From positions 447,609-511,608 of the forward strand of contig SJOL01006413.1 in the NCBI GenBank assembly GCA_004794785.1: a DNA stretch of 64,000 nucleotides. Reading direction: 5' to 3'. Shown here piece by piece: positions 1-14,100 of this stretch. Position numbers and translations under genes: made by a program. The stretch is from Opisthorchis felineus. Taxonomy: Eukaryota; Platyhelminthes; Trematoda; Opisthorchiida; Opisthorchiidae. The notes below the pieces were generated by a model. It was given only the letters and a program-made list of their open reading frames with translations, searched no databases and was not told the DNA's origin. Every line of letters begins with the position of its first letter. Position 1 is the first letter of the stretch.

Positions 1-3000
1 AGCAACAGTAGCAAGAGTATGTCGAATATGGTGTGTGCTGTAGTTTCTCAAAAACCTATCCCTTTGGCGTTTCAAACGATGGTTGCGGCCGGCAGTGACA
101 ATAGCGAAGGTGAAATGGAAAATCCCGCGGAAAATTTATGATGGCAGTGGCAGTCGGTGCGCCTTGATGTCCTCACAAATCACGCTCTACCTTACTAGGT
201 GCATAAAAAAAGAGTAAATTGAGGTAGATTAAACTGTAACCAAATAACTAATAAAATAGACGCCGCTGGATACTTTAGTGGATAGTTAGTAACTCTTACA
301 GTTAACCACTAGGTTGTTCCTTGGGTTTTCGCTGTGCAATGGAATTTGTGTATCATCCGCTGTCTGTCTGAGCTAAGCATCCGGTAATTAGGATGATTTA
401 AATCCATGTGATAAATGTTATTTGTTACCACTTTGATTCGGCTGATGTAAATTGAGGTCTAAGAGACGCCAAACAGAAAATCTCTTGTCAAACCGAACAA
501 AGAACAATGTCAATAAAGTTCACTGCGAGACAGAAATCTGTCATTTTTTACACCTTGACAATTGTTGCCAGGTGAACCGTGTGAATCGTCTTGACTAAAA
601 TAATGTTCATTTGCTCAAACCCATGATGAAACAATAAACAGTTAGGGTTAGGACCGAATAACGTCCCCCCCCCCCTCGGTAGACAGTGAAGTCTCCCGCT
701 TAGTACTTTATCGTCAGTAGTCAGGAGGTTTAGTAAAACTAGACTTGTTCGGCGTGAGTTGTTTCCCGAACTAAATTACTGCTATGCCGGACAGACACAC
801 AATCGGCAGATTTATTCACAAGCCTGTGTACTTCGCTTTAACTGGTTTACTTATAGCGCCTAGGGAAGGTGAGGGAATATGAACAAAACTGCTGACCTTC
901 AAGTTTTCAACGATTTATGGAAATCGAACGCAAATTCATCACTTCATCGCTAAAGGTCAATACAGCCTACATACGACCGAATGATTAATAACAGTCAGAC
1001 TGATGAAAACGACATTTTACTCTTAGCAGCATTTATCAATGTAGGTTATTTGACGGTCGCAACATCGAGTATATACATATAATGTAGGAGGTTTTCAGTT
1101 ACCTTTCTCTTCCTGCTCTACCGAAAGACGACAACAAACTCTGTCATGCTTCCAAAATGATGACGCCAGTAAAACTCGTAGATGATAAGTTAGTCTGATG
1201 TTATATGAAAAAGCTGGTTCGTGCAAGAGGCTCACACGGTATTCAGGAAAAGCAAAAACCTGCCAGAAATGCTATAATCCTTATTGTGTTAACAACACTT
1301 TACCCGCTAGAATTAATGCAACAGTTATTTTTATCTGTATGAATTTTTGTTGCTCGTTCTGACTGAATGTTTTATCTTTTTGGGATCTCGGCTATATAAG
1401 CGGTGTGGCTTATACAAGCAGAACCTATTTTGATGTTGTCAATATACACTTCCAGATTAGGGCCCGCAAAACGTCGCAGAATGAGCCTGTCGTTCGTCAC
1501 AAACCTCTGCTCTGTGGGCCTATATTACTAGGCCGACAATGCACTTATGGTCTGTTTTTTACTGTCGGCGCAGGACATTTACGTCAAAGAGTTGTAGCCG
1601 TGGTGTCCATCTTACCAGTCTTACTTTTCAAGGTCAGGAGCACTTGAACTACCTTACAACGTGTACTTTTATGAAGGTGGGATGTGACTAGTCCCGTTTC
1701 GTCCTGCTGGGAAGTAGTATCAGGATAGTTCGCGGTCCCTTGATTCGCAGTTTCACAGCTTACGACATGTCAGAGAAGTCACATTAATTATGTACTCCTT
1801 TGCTTTAGAACGTGTGACACTGTGTGTACCATAATAAGAACTGCGACTTCCAAGGCTAACGAAGGAGGTTTCCCGTAACATGAAAATCATGTGAGTTCTG
1901 ACGAAATGATCTCAAAGAAAATGCGGTTATCCAGGATCTCGAAGTAAATTGGGAGGAAATTATCGAATAAGTCAAACATTGGACCACCTTGGTTTGTTTC
2001 ACTGTCATCGGCTCCACTGTTATCGATTTCAAATTAAATGGAAATTCAGTTCGCTGAAGCAGATGTTATACTACTGCAAGCTTCCGCTCCTCTGAAACTG
2101 GTCCCATGAGACCGCTGATTTAATCAGTTTAGGTCGAGGCCATTTAAGCTTATTCTCCCAAAATTTCACTAAATCTAGCCTGAAAATTGGTTCTAAAAGG
2201 AAAAGAAATGTAAATTAGACCAAATGTTGGATTAGTGATAGTATTTAAGAATGTGGGGAAATCTAAATTTGATCATCGAGTCCACAGCTTGACAGTCGGG
2301 TGAAGATGGTGGTCGGGTGCATTCTACCGCGCATCTTGTCTGAATAGGTGTTATTACACCAACAGGACATTACGAAGGATTAAAAACCTGTTGGTTAAAG
2401 TCACTTGGCTGGTCAAATTGATGGAACTTCCTGTATGTCTCTCAGAATTTATCTTGATACTACTGTCAAATACCGATTTACCTGTTTAAACGTTGGACAC
2501 TCTGGTCTGGTGCACATAATTATGAACTTGGAGAAGTAAAATCGGTGGCCAAATATGAGAAACCCTATCAATATCTAGCAGGCATCCTAGGCAAGACAAT
2601 ATTGTTATCGAGCTAACATCATCATCCGTCAATAGTAACAAAAATCCACCGCATATTGCTCCGTTAATCAATCAGATTCTTTTACAAAAAAATCAACCCT
2701 TTTAAATGGTGTGGCTGAAAACGGCTAAGCAGGAGCTACTTCGTTTGCAATGCGTCATTAATGAAAAAATGGCAGTTTAGAAATTATTCCAAATTTCCCC
2801 ACTAGCGCTTTGGACGCCACCGACCATTCAGCTGATGGCTTCTGGAGTGCTCACACACGCATTTGCAAGTCAAGATCTATGACGTTTGATGGTAGAACCC
2901 TTGTCACGAATGACCCGTAAACAGACAAACATTTATGCACGGAGATACACTGAGTCTCGAAGCAGGACTCATCAGCGTGTGGGTCAATCGACTGGCATCT

Positions 3001-6000
3001 TCTCTCCCTATAGGATTTTCCTGATCTGTATCGGAAGTTTAGGTTTTTAACTTAACTTTATACATGCGCCGCAATTTCGGTCATCTTTGTGGCACAAACC
3101 TTCCTCCCATAATTTCGCGGTGCGTGTTTAACGATGCAAACCACCATTGTGCGTTTCATAAGTTTCAACAGATGTGCCTGTTCACGGATTAAGATATTCT
3201 GTGTTCCTCAGCAGTTTTTCAGGACTTTCCTGGCTGTAACCTGAGGAACATGGAAAAAATTGCATTTGAACTTTTCGGTCCACTACGAAGGTACGTGCTT
3301 TAGCTTGTCACCTCAGAGTGCATATTGTGTTTACGACCAACCGAACCTCGATCACAGAGCCGGCATCCATCCTTAGCAGACTATCCTTTTTGAGGGTTTA
3401 AAGCATCGCCTGGGAGAAAATTGAGCTGCGTTTATAGCTCACACGATTGCTCACTTGCGCTTCCTATAGTGAAATAGTCCATACTGTTGTCCGCGATCTA
3501 GCATCAGAGCCGGAAATTGTAATGATATTTGTGTGGGGACTTAAGGAGCAGGGACGTTTTGCAGTTATATGGATCGATCCCCGGTAACTCAGTCCCACTT
3601 CAACAGCCTCTGGCAGAGGTTTTTATTATACGACACTGGTGCTATCCTCCGGACTTGGTTGTGCGGTCAAAAACAACCTTGGTTGGAAACTCATCCATGT
3701 TACCCGCGTTTATGTTAGAAATTCTTGGTGGAGTCAATAAAGAGATATCTAGATTAGTGGTGCAATACCTCAGATAGTCCGGGAACCATCTGAATTCATC
3801 ATGTTAATCAAATGCGTATTCGATCCAGTGGTTTAACATTACTACCTCATACTCTACTATTCCCTCTTTAGCAGAAAACTGTTGCCGAAAATGTGGCTGT
3901 CCCTTCTCTACCCACCTCCTAATTACCGCAGATACGATGTTCTCTACGTTCTAGGCCGTCTACCGAAATACTTTTCAACAGCCCTCATTTTAAATTGATC
4001 GACGAGCAACAGGTCTATCAGAAACGCTTTTAAGGAGAAAAGACGTAGTCGTCATTTGGCCGATCGACCGACGTTGCTGTTTCACACCTTATTGGTTCAT
4101 TCTGCTGTGTATGCAATCCGCCTCCGTAGTTGATTTCATCGCTATGCTGGTCGGCCTATTGTATCACACACAGAAGTACATTGGACAGGACGTCAGAATC
4201 GCCATATCCAGGCCTCCTCCATTCAATGGGCTGGGTAACAGCACAACTTACAGAAGTTGTCTTGCTGCGAATGAACCACAAATATGAGTAGAGTGTTATC
4301 TCCATACGGTTCGCCTTGATCTTCGATAGGATTTGATGCCCTTCAAAAACAGGTCAACAGAAAGCAAACACACTATAATGTCTCACACCACACTTCATTT
4401 TGTGCCACTAAGCACTAAACTTCGCTGAACAATGTGAACTTTCTTCTGGCAGCACGTTAACCAAGATCAGTAAGGCATTGCAACCAAATCTTTTCTAAAC
4501 CAGATAGGTGGAGGAAAGCTACCATTAGCAGGGAGCGAATAGGATAGAAACGGTTAAATACAGTTGCCCTGCTATAACTTTTCATCAATTTTCTATAGTT
4601 TGTTTCCAAAATTACGAAATTAATGCTTTAGAAATTTCAGGTAAAATAGACAGTTTTACGCACTCATAAGGTATCTAGCCGTTCACGTTGGACTGGTCCC
4701 CATCCAAATACATTTAAAGACAAAGGTACGGTTCTGAAGGACTCATTACTCGGTTGGAATCACTCCGTTTGAAGTCACACAGTGATATCCGATTCATATG
4801 GTAAAAGCCGTCAGGTAGACATCCAGAACATCCTGTTTCTTCTTTGCCTCGTTACATTTGACATTTAGCCTCCGCTGGATATTCTTTATGCCGAATGTAA
4901 CGAAGGTAACCAAAGATAGCATAGTACTCAATGGTACAACCGGCCCTCTTTGTGTTTTCAATTCCCCAAGATTACTGAAAAACTTAGGTTTCACCTATTT
5001 GGTGCGCATCCTTCAGGCATCAAACCCATCAAAATCCGAGTGAACTCAGTGTTCTCAGAGTTGGTATTCAGCTCAGCAGTAGCATGTAGGACTGTTGAGC
5101 CTCGTCAGTTCATCGCAGCCATTGTCAAGGAAATATCCCTAGAATGCAATAATAAATATTTTTACGAGCCTCTTGGATCCATGCAATGGCGTATGGTAAT
5201 TGAATTTGATGGGGAAAGTGTGCAAAGGCCTCATTTGTTTACATGGTTCAAGACAGAGTTTCAGTTGAATGTGCCTCCCATTAAAAAGTAGATGAATGAG
5301 GGAAGATGCTTTCGATGGTCCGTTTTCATGAGCTGAATGATCCCTGTGCATGTGGGCTGCAAGCAGGAATGAGTGGTTAAAGCTAGAGGTACCCAACTGA
5401 CGTTAGTTTGAGTTGCTGCTGCAGCGTATTTAACCAGTACTACTAAGACTTTTCCAATTGTTTATTTTTTAAGGCTTTTCCTGAGAACCCCTTCATCGAC
5501 TAAGTTTTTATTTGGTTTATAATACATGTACAATTTGTTGTATCCACATTATCGAAACGGTGTGGCCTCCTAAATTTACATTTAGATAGGGTTGGTAACT
5601 GTCACCGGGCCGAGTAAAACCGGTTTGCTTTTTATATCATTACTTTCGTAGGCGAAACTAGCACTTCCACGCAAGGTTCTTCAGGAAAGCCAAACAATTT
5701 TGTCGAGTTTGAAATGGTTTGCTGGTTCACGCCTTCCAGAATGACTGAAATACAGGTGAATCAGTTGGAAAGTATACTGGTTGGGACTTAAGTGGATTCA
5801 TTGCTCAAAGCTTTGGAGGGGTGTTACGTCGCCGTTCAAAACTGAGACGCCATCAACGACTGATTGCAGAAGGAAGTCTTGCAGCTTTACCAACTAATTT
5901 CTCTCATTTTTCCTCTCGCCAGATTGTCCTTCATATTTTTGTTGTGCTGAAACAAGGCAGGCCTACATGACTTATCTGAACTTCTTCAACCGAATTCTTG

Positions 6001-7448
6001 AAAGTTATATCCGACCGCCGTCCGCTCTTTTAGTAACAGAACGTGTATTCTATGGAACAGCAGTGAGTTGGTCTCAAAAAGGACGCATGAAATTTGGATA
6101 TGAACTACCTACCACTGATGTTTTAGAGAAGTCGACCAAACATCATCTCCCGTCATGATCAACATAAACTGTGAACTATTGTATTAGAATCGCCGAAACC
6201 AGAGGCATAGCGTGGTGTTACAACATTTTACTCGTCTTGTATTGGCATGCACGTCACAGTGAATGATTTCACCATCCTCCTATACACTGGATGTTTTAGT
6301 GAACCAATGGGAGGGTGTGCCTTGGGACCCGGTAGTTTATAGAATTGTGGCCACTCCGCCGAAAGTAAAAAACCTCACAGAACGCAGTAAGGATTACCAA
6401 AACATTTCAGTCAATTTCAACCAGCAATGTGGTCACACTGAGTCCAAGAAATGGTGAAGCTTTGTGAAACCAACGCAGTAAAACGCAAACGCGCTACAAA
6501 TAGTAAAAATCGTTGACTTATCAGTGGATATTGTTCCTGGACACAATCAGCTAGGGAAACCTTTTTCGGCCGCTTTTCCACCAGTTGTGGATCTGGTCAG
6601 TATCGCACCGTGCTTAAAGACTCGCTCAGCTTTCAGCTAGATATGTAACTATGTCATCGTCCCCCTACCTAATTACATGGAGGACGCCTTTATCTCGTGG
6701 TTCATGAAGTGTCTACACTCGAGGGTGTGATTGCATCTCAGAGCAGCTTGACCGTTTGTACCAAAGGAACTTAAGCCTTGTTTCCTTTGACCGAAATAGA
6801 TATTCTCCAATCAAGCAACATAGTGCGCATGCGAAAAAGTGTGGCCATCAGATCATGAATAGACTGGATATATGAACTGGGTAAGATCTATCTTTTTTGA
6901 AGGAACAGTACTCACAGGGATGCCGAAAGCCGGTGGGTACGTGCTGTCCCCGAGTTTCCGTAAACCTGGAATTCCGTTGGGTCTGTCATTTAAAGCAAAT
7001 GAATGTATGACGCTTGAGATGTGTTATAATTCGTCCTCGCATGCAATAGCTTCTCAACAAGCAGTGCCCAAAAGCCTACCGCTTTTTGGAAACGATTACA
7101 ACGAACCATGACTTATTACAAGGTATTATAAAACGATCGACAAGCCAAATATTCGGCAGAATCTAAAACCTGTTTTTGTTTATTCACCGCCGAAATCTTA
7201 GTACAGGAAACTATTGCTGTCGGCTTACAGTGATGCAACTGAAATGCACATTCTTCATTGGTTGTTGTTAGCGATTTGACGAACCTCAGAGCGCCGTTCC
7301 GGGAGAATGTTTTTATCTGGGTCACACATGCGGCTTCAGCGGTAAACATTTCGGGAACTGAAGTATTATTTTGCTTAGAGAAACGATCTCATGCAGATCA
7401 GACTGTTTCCTAGGCGGAACGGGTTTAGATAGGTAGAAGGGTAAACAG
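1..7448. other. No supported gene apart from one weak open frame
   Basis: Short open frames on both strands lack paired splice signals or recognisable domains. A degenerate hammerhead-like string (CTGATGAGTCC on the minus strand near 2965) may be a remnant of a SINE. The frame at 4968-5291 is listed separately. Confidence 0.5.
4968..5291 (+). CDS. Unassigned plus-strand open frame, possible terminal exon
   Basis: An open frame of about 108 codons ends at TAG. It contains VEPRQFIAAIVKEISLEC, MQWRMVIEFDGESV and FTWFKTEFQLNVPPIKK, with a protein-like balance of charged and aromatic residues. A possible acceptor lies in TCAATTCCCCAAG just before it. No domain is recognised, and a chance open frame remains likely. 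Confidence 0.18.
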   Translation, partial: KITEKLRFHLFGAHPSGIKPIKIRVNSVFSELVFSSAVACRTVEPRQFIAAIVKEISLECNNKYFYEPLGSMQWRMVIEFDGESVQRPHLFTWFKTEFQLNVPPIKK

Positions 7449-7562
<114 letters not shown>

Positions 7563-8319
7563 GCCAGCATATTCTCATCAAGCACACGGTTATAAGTGCT
7601 TGCTTAGCAGGAGCAGTAATGAAAATGTTTATGTCAAATTGGGTCACAAGAATATCAACGATGTATGTCTAAAAAAAGAAAATCTGAAGTAGTACACCGG
7701 GCATTGTGGGCACGAATATTCTCGAGGGCGTTCCTAGCTTTATTGAATTACTCTACTGATGAGATATCCTTGCTAATACAGATTGTGTTGGAAGCAACTA
7801 AACTGATGCACGAGGCCGCTATCCATGTAGCTGTAAAGCTTCAGGTAAGTAGACCTGGGTGAGAACACATTTGAATGGCAGACACTGGAGTAAGAGAATT
7901 CATGGCTGTCAGTTCAGCACTGCTTGATTTATTGCTCTGTGACCTCCGTTCATACATGCTTCGATCCATTGCTTTGTTCACGAATGCACACTAGTCTTTA
8001 CCATAAACTTTTCCAATGGAAACCAATTTTCCAATAAACAACACTTCTTTCCCGTCTCTGTCTTTGTACGCTGGGTAAGCACACATTTCAACTAAAAAGC
8101 CGATCCGAATTTCACAGTGCGGCGGAATCATCTTTCAACGAAACTCTGGCGGTTATCTAGTCTCACACAAACTGAACATCTGATGGGTGCCATTAGAAAA
8201 ACTTTCTCACAATTGACTGGAATTCTGCATACTTGAATCTTTCTCTATCCCACATAAGTAGAAATCGCTCCTCTGTAGAGATCATTCTTAATTTGAGGCT
8301 TGTCGCCTTTAGTACTCAC

Positions 8320-8617
8320 GTCCCCCCTTAGAAGAAACCACTTGTCGAAAGAACTGTCTTTGCATAGTCCCCATTAGGAAGGCAAGCTCACTACGCTTGT
8401 ACGCCGTAGAGAGATCACTTAAAAGGTTCGAATGAAAATGGCCTCTTGAGGAAGTTAGTCTTTCTAAGTTAGACTTTCTCCCCTTATTTGAGACTCCTTT
8501 GAATGACCGGCCGAAAGTGGTCCCTCCCGCGAGGCAGTCATTTGCCCCAAGGAGTTTTTTGATGAAACAGGTTTGAAGTCCTAAACTAAAGTCGTCCCCT
8601 TCCGACAGGCCTTCCAT
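8320..8617 (-). CDS. Candidate exon, unknown protein
   Basis: An ATG-initiated frame of 99 codons ending at a strong donor GGAC|GTGAGT in phase 1. It encodes MEGLSEGDDFSLGLQTC, then TTFGRSFKGVSNKGRKS, RLTSSRGHFHSN and MGTMQRQFFRQVV. An in-frame stop lies just upstream of the ATG, so it is either a first exon or begins at a weak internal acceptor. No domain recognised. Confidence 0.28.
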
Positions 8618-10997
8618 TTGGTATTGTTAGAAGGACGTACCATATCTTGAAAGAAGTAAGTACACTGTTATATTTCGCACCCACAAACGTAATATATTCT
8701 TCGTGGGAACATACTGAAACATTCCAGTATACAAAATACAGCATGATCTATTCATGCTAAAATGCTCTCGAACTTCTGGAATTCCTCGGTCACCGAATCA
8801 GATTAATTTTCGACGGAATTTAGGGAGGAAAATTCTCAAAGAACGATATTTAGTTCAGTGCTTAAAAAAGCTTCAGTAAAGCGGTAAAAATATGTGAATA
8901 AGCTACATTCGGAAACCAACAAAGCGGGTTCGATTTTTGATTCGATCCGATTTTTTTGTGGTCAAGCTTGTCGTACATGTGATTGTCCTTTCGGTGAAAC
9001 GACCATATAGAGAATTAAATCTTGGTAGTTTTTTTTGGAAGGGTGTTTTCCCCAAAATGCACTTGACGAAATAAATCAGAACAATCTGTTGCGACGGCTA
9101 GTCTTCCTGAGAGCATGCTGTCTAGTGTGAAACAGGTCCACGGCTGAAACTTTTGGAGAGTATTACAACACTGAAAATAGAGCGATACTGTTGAGGTTGC
9201 CGCTTAAAGGTGATTCCTGAACCATGCTTACGCTAAAAGTCAACATCTGCAATGCATCGTATGTACTCAAACTGTTAAATGCACCTAAACTTTTTATCTT
9301 GGGAACTTCACTCGCAAAACAGCACTTTAACATACAAACTTCTCGGTCTCAGACCCTGTGCGTTCGTTCACATGTAGTCTCAGTCATAAACGCACCAGCG
9401 GAAGAGGACATTTTCCTATCCTGCAGAATAATTAGAACGATGCATTGCATGAAACGTACCAGGAAGTACAAATGCCTTACCCATCGGTCATCAGTCAGCT
9501 TAGTGAGACTGTTCACATCGTCTCTCACTTGTCCGAGCGACCAAGGAAATACCATTTGTTCAGTGGTTACAGTCGATCATCTCCGTCGGAAAGATTATAC
9601 ATGACTGTCACGATATCATCTCAATGAACATTTTCTTAACTGTCACTTTTCAACCCAGGGTTTTGAAAATTTCCCTCCATCTTAAACCGACCATTCAACA
9701 AATGTTGTCATACGGATATAGTGGTTCTCTTTCATAGAATGTACTGTTATTGAGCATGCTAACATTCTGTTGCATATGACATCATATGGCTTTGTTCAAA
9801 ATAGGTTAGACGAATCCATAAAAGCGCTAATCAATTTTCAAACTGTTCAGATACACTGTATAGAACAAAAACTGTCATCAGTGTGGACGTTTGTTGAGTG
9901 ACAGTGGCTGCATGTTCATCTGCAGTGCATCGATATAGTAATTCACTATCGGATCCTCTGTTTGTCTTCGTCATATGTGAATTATTGTGGAAAATGGGCG
10001 ACGTTTACTTGATTTCTGATCATATATGGCTTATGGGGGGCTTTTTACGCTATAGAAAATGTAGAAAAAACTAGTACGTAAATTGGCGCCATCCTCTAAA
10101 TTTCATTGTTTGCGAAGCTCTTTTTTCACACGTTTGAAGAAAGCTGTTTGGCGATCTAGATTTTGCCGGAATTTCCGTTGTTGTCCACTGAAAACAAGAC
10201 CGGTTTATTCATTGCTAAAGTACTGGCGCCTCTTGCTCTAACCTAGCTCTCCCTGTCTTTGTTTGGTGATTTTCAAGCAGCACGAACTGTGAGCTTGGAT
10301 TTTGTGAATGCCACCGTTAACCTTCAGCTATTTACACGGCACAGTTATTCGGTGGCTTTCACCAAAAGATGTTTTTTACCAAACGGAACAATTGTTTTGG
10401 AATAGGCGTTTGGATAATTAATCGCACTTACTACTCGGGAAGCAAATGGCGCCAAACTAATCTGTTTGCAACCGTAAAACGTGGATCCGCTATTATTAGT
10501 ACAGTGTCAACATTTATTGTAATGGCTTTCCCAAAGATCGGTGCGTCACTTTGTCAAAGCCTCACAAACTATTTTCAGAGCTTGTCGAAAGAACGCAGAA
10601 AAAATATAAACTTCAGCCAAGTAATGGTTTTCTAAGTATATTTGAACTTGCCAGACATTCTGAAATACAAAACTGTGGGATGAGTGAGAAAGACGTTCAT
10701 GTACAACAATGGTGAGCAAGTTAAAACCTGAGCAGGTGATTGTGAATTCTTTTCGTGCAAGCCAGTCAGATGGACAGTGTTACTTGCATTTGCGCGAAAT
10801 CCCTATTTTGGGATCTATTCGTCTAACTGCTAGGTGAGCTTATTTGCAAGATCCTCAAATTATTTAGCAAGTGAATGTGGGACGTAATTCAGATTTTTCC
10901 TTGTTTTCCGGTCAGCTGTTCATTAGGACCCACTGTTCGGGCAACCGTATGAATTAACCAGTAGTTTCAGTTCCTTTTTTGATCCTTCATTTCTTAC

Positions 10998-11168
10998 GAA
11001 TTCGGTGTAGTAATGGTCAGTTCGGTGGGAATAAACTGGCCCCAACGCATGAATAACGAATACTGCTTTTTTTTAACTCGGGCCATTGTTTTGTTTTTCA
11101 AACTTCGTTGGATCATTAATCCACGGAACAGAAGGTATATTCTCTCTTCGTCTGCATCACTGTCCACA
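10998..11168 (-). CDS. Candidate phase 2-2 exon, unknown cytoplasmic protein
   Basis: A 171-bp block (57 codons) after a pyrimidine-rich acceptor (ACCTCATCATTTGAG) and before AATTC|GTAAGA, symmetric in phase 2. It encodes VDSDADEERIYLLFRG, then a basic segment (SLKNKTMARVKKKQYS) and MRWGQFIPTELT. No domain recognised. Its charged composition is more protein-like than most chance frames in this window. It may belong with the block at 8.3-8.6 kb as a gene downstream of ROR. Confidence 0.28.
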
Positions 11169-14100
11169 CTCAAATGATGAGGTTGGTGAGTTGTGGGGAA
11201 AGGAGCTTTACCTTTAGTTTCAACATGCATTCATAAAATTGTATAAACGAACAAATGCGAAACTTCAAATCACTGTTGGTACGGCAAAGTGAACATTCTT
11301 CCACTTAATAAAAGGTGCTGCTGAAAGAATAATCATTCCGTTAGGGGGATAGATCTTATGGGTTGCTCAGCTCCATGGAAGAATCAAGGTGACCACCTTA
11401 CCGATAATCTGTTGAACCAGTCCATATAATGGAAAGAAGCATATCTCTGGTGTTCCCAGCCTCTTTCTTTACCCTTATCGATTACAACCACTGCAAATCC
11501 CCTGTGTTTAAATGAATGTGGCGGTCATATCTCTCATGTCCTTCACACAGCTGTGTTGTGCTCCGAAAGGATCCATTTGTCTACAGGTCGAAATGAATTA
11601 TATTGCTTAGCGCTACACGAATTTAGTGTGCTGTACTGCAAACAACAACAACTACTACTACCAGTGTTTCCAAACAACTTTGTTTTGGTGTAACATGCCT
11701 TGAAAGAAGGACGAACAATCGGTATCCATTTCGTGAGGCACTCAGAAACCGAATACTGCCGGCTGCTGCTGTGTTTTACGTGCCTGCGGTGGTTCGATTC
11801 AATGGTGTTAGGATTGACACGGCACACCGCCTGTTTGTGCCCTCCTTACCCCAAAAAAATGGGAGCTAAAAATCGATGAGTGGTTCAGAAAGCAAATTTT
11901 TGGGGAATGCACATTTACAGTTCACCTAATCTTGTAGACAGTCACACTCATTTGTTCGCAGCAAGTGTACCAGATGCAAATTCAACGTATCTATATCTAC
12001 CACAAATAAGCTATTCAGTTACTTTCCAAACATACCACCATCATCATGCATTATTCACACTGTACAGACTAGCTGGGTCAACTACACTGTTCCTGCTACA
12101 TTGATCCTGCGATTCAGGCGAATTAGGCATCACCGAATGCAGTAAACTGGTTTCGATATCTTTCCTTTCGGTGTACATAAAAATAGCAACCGAACCCAAT
12201 AATGTGCCATGCATCTAAAGAAACTCGATAGGTGCGGTATTTCAAACCAAATTAAACCGTAACACAATGAACACAAGTCATCTAGGCTGAAATGTATGAA
12301 ACAAGCTGGACCAATTTGACGGGCTCAATAGTAATACTATGACTGAACACACTACACAGCATGCGCTGGCTTTGAGGCGCAGCTGGAGAATAGGGAGCTA
12401 AGTCGACACGGATGAGGAGCCTCGTGTAACAGTGCATTTCGAAAACTGGTCAGCTGGTTCACGATGAACATGTTAAACGTGTTAAAAACTGTATCCCTCC
12501 ACTGAGGAAATTATATACCCTCTCCACACATTCAATAATCATCCTGATGAAGAAGCTAACAGACATGCGGAACAGATCACTATAACCGTACATATTCAAT
12601 TAACCATTCGCGATTATCAGCTTCAAAAATAACCTAGTTCAAGCCGGGATAATCTATTCAACATACTTCCTAACTACATATTTCACGTTTAACAAAGTTA
12701 GCGCTCCAAAATACAGTTGAACACATTTGAATTATTTGCATCATTATTTGCTTAGACAGCCAATTTGCTACCAAAATGGAGTCCCAAAGAAAATAGAACT
12801 TGGAATGTACCTTTGTCACCTCAAAAGGGCCCTCGGTACCGTCGATCTTCCTGGGAAATGTCTATCGTTTCGCTGTTTGGAAATGCAGCATATGCCAGAA
12901 TGACACCAAAAACGAATGCTGGTACAAATTCATTACAGCAAAATGCACTAGCATATCGAAAAACAATGTTGGAACAAACAAGATTCATCTATACCAGATT
13001 CAGATAGCAGCGGCATTCATGCATCCGTATTCGCATAGCCCATACATACATGAGCAGCTTGCAGTATGCCATGGCAACATTAACCTAATGAAAAGCCGGA
13101 CTCCAATTTCGTCTTTTTTACTGAACAGATTTGGGTGAATCGGGACTCAAATCCTGATATTATTTTCCAGGCGAGCATCTTAGGTCCATTAAACCAATAC
13201 AAACTGAACGCAATAACTCAGATGCATCCAGTCTGCTTTGGTTGCGCGAGGGTATCACGCTGGTTCAGCATGCCAGATGATGGGAGTTCGGGTCCCGCCA
13301 CTAAACTGTAGCAAGATCAAAGGCCAAGTCCAGTACTTCCTTGCTTTAGTGTGGACTCGCCAGAATAATTTTTATATCTACCGTATAAAATATCAAAACG
13401 CCGGTGGAATCAAATGTGCGCTGTGGTACTATGGGGTGTTTGGCGTAGAAACATAGGCCATCGAGATAGTGTTGCTCTTGAGAGCTACTACACCACCTGA
13501 AGGCACATCATGGTTACAGCTATCGTAAACGGTTATTGTAAACTAAAGCATTGGTTGATCGGAATGGGTCTTCCCAACGATTGCTAGTAACTGTAGCCAA
13601 TGTGAACGCTTCTTTGCCTATCAGTGCAATGGTTGCACTGAGGGGATGATGTTCGACCATTGAGCGGATATTGTGATATTTTGACGCCGTGATAGCTGAG
13701 ATGCCTCAGTGGACTGTAACCAGTTTCCGGGTTTGTCTTCACATCTAACAGCTCTCATGGACCCACGTGCAGCGTACGGAACTACCCTCGCTGCTTGCAC
13801 TGAGCGATATGTACAACCAGAGGAACGTCGTCCACCTGGAAAGAGCCCAAGGAAATAGGACTGGTGAGATCAAAAGGGGGACTGTTTTAAGATCACCTGC
13901 ATGCTCCAGAGGTTGTCAAATCGTATGAAACAGCTCAACACTTGAGCTCCTTAGTGTACATAACTGGTGGTCCCGTGGCCCGCAACACTCATAGGAAGCA
14001 CCCAGGATTCATATATGACTAGCTGATGCTGCAGGTGAACAGTATGGTCTGAAAACCCCAGGGTGTTAAGGTGGATCTTTTGCACACCCGAAATGGGAAG

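Noticed and set aside
2950..2990. CTGATGAGTCC on the minus strand, resembling a hammerhead core
   Set aside because: GAAAC, stem I and the cleavage triplet are absent; at most a remnant of the SINE.
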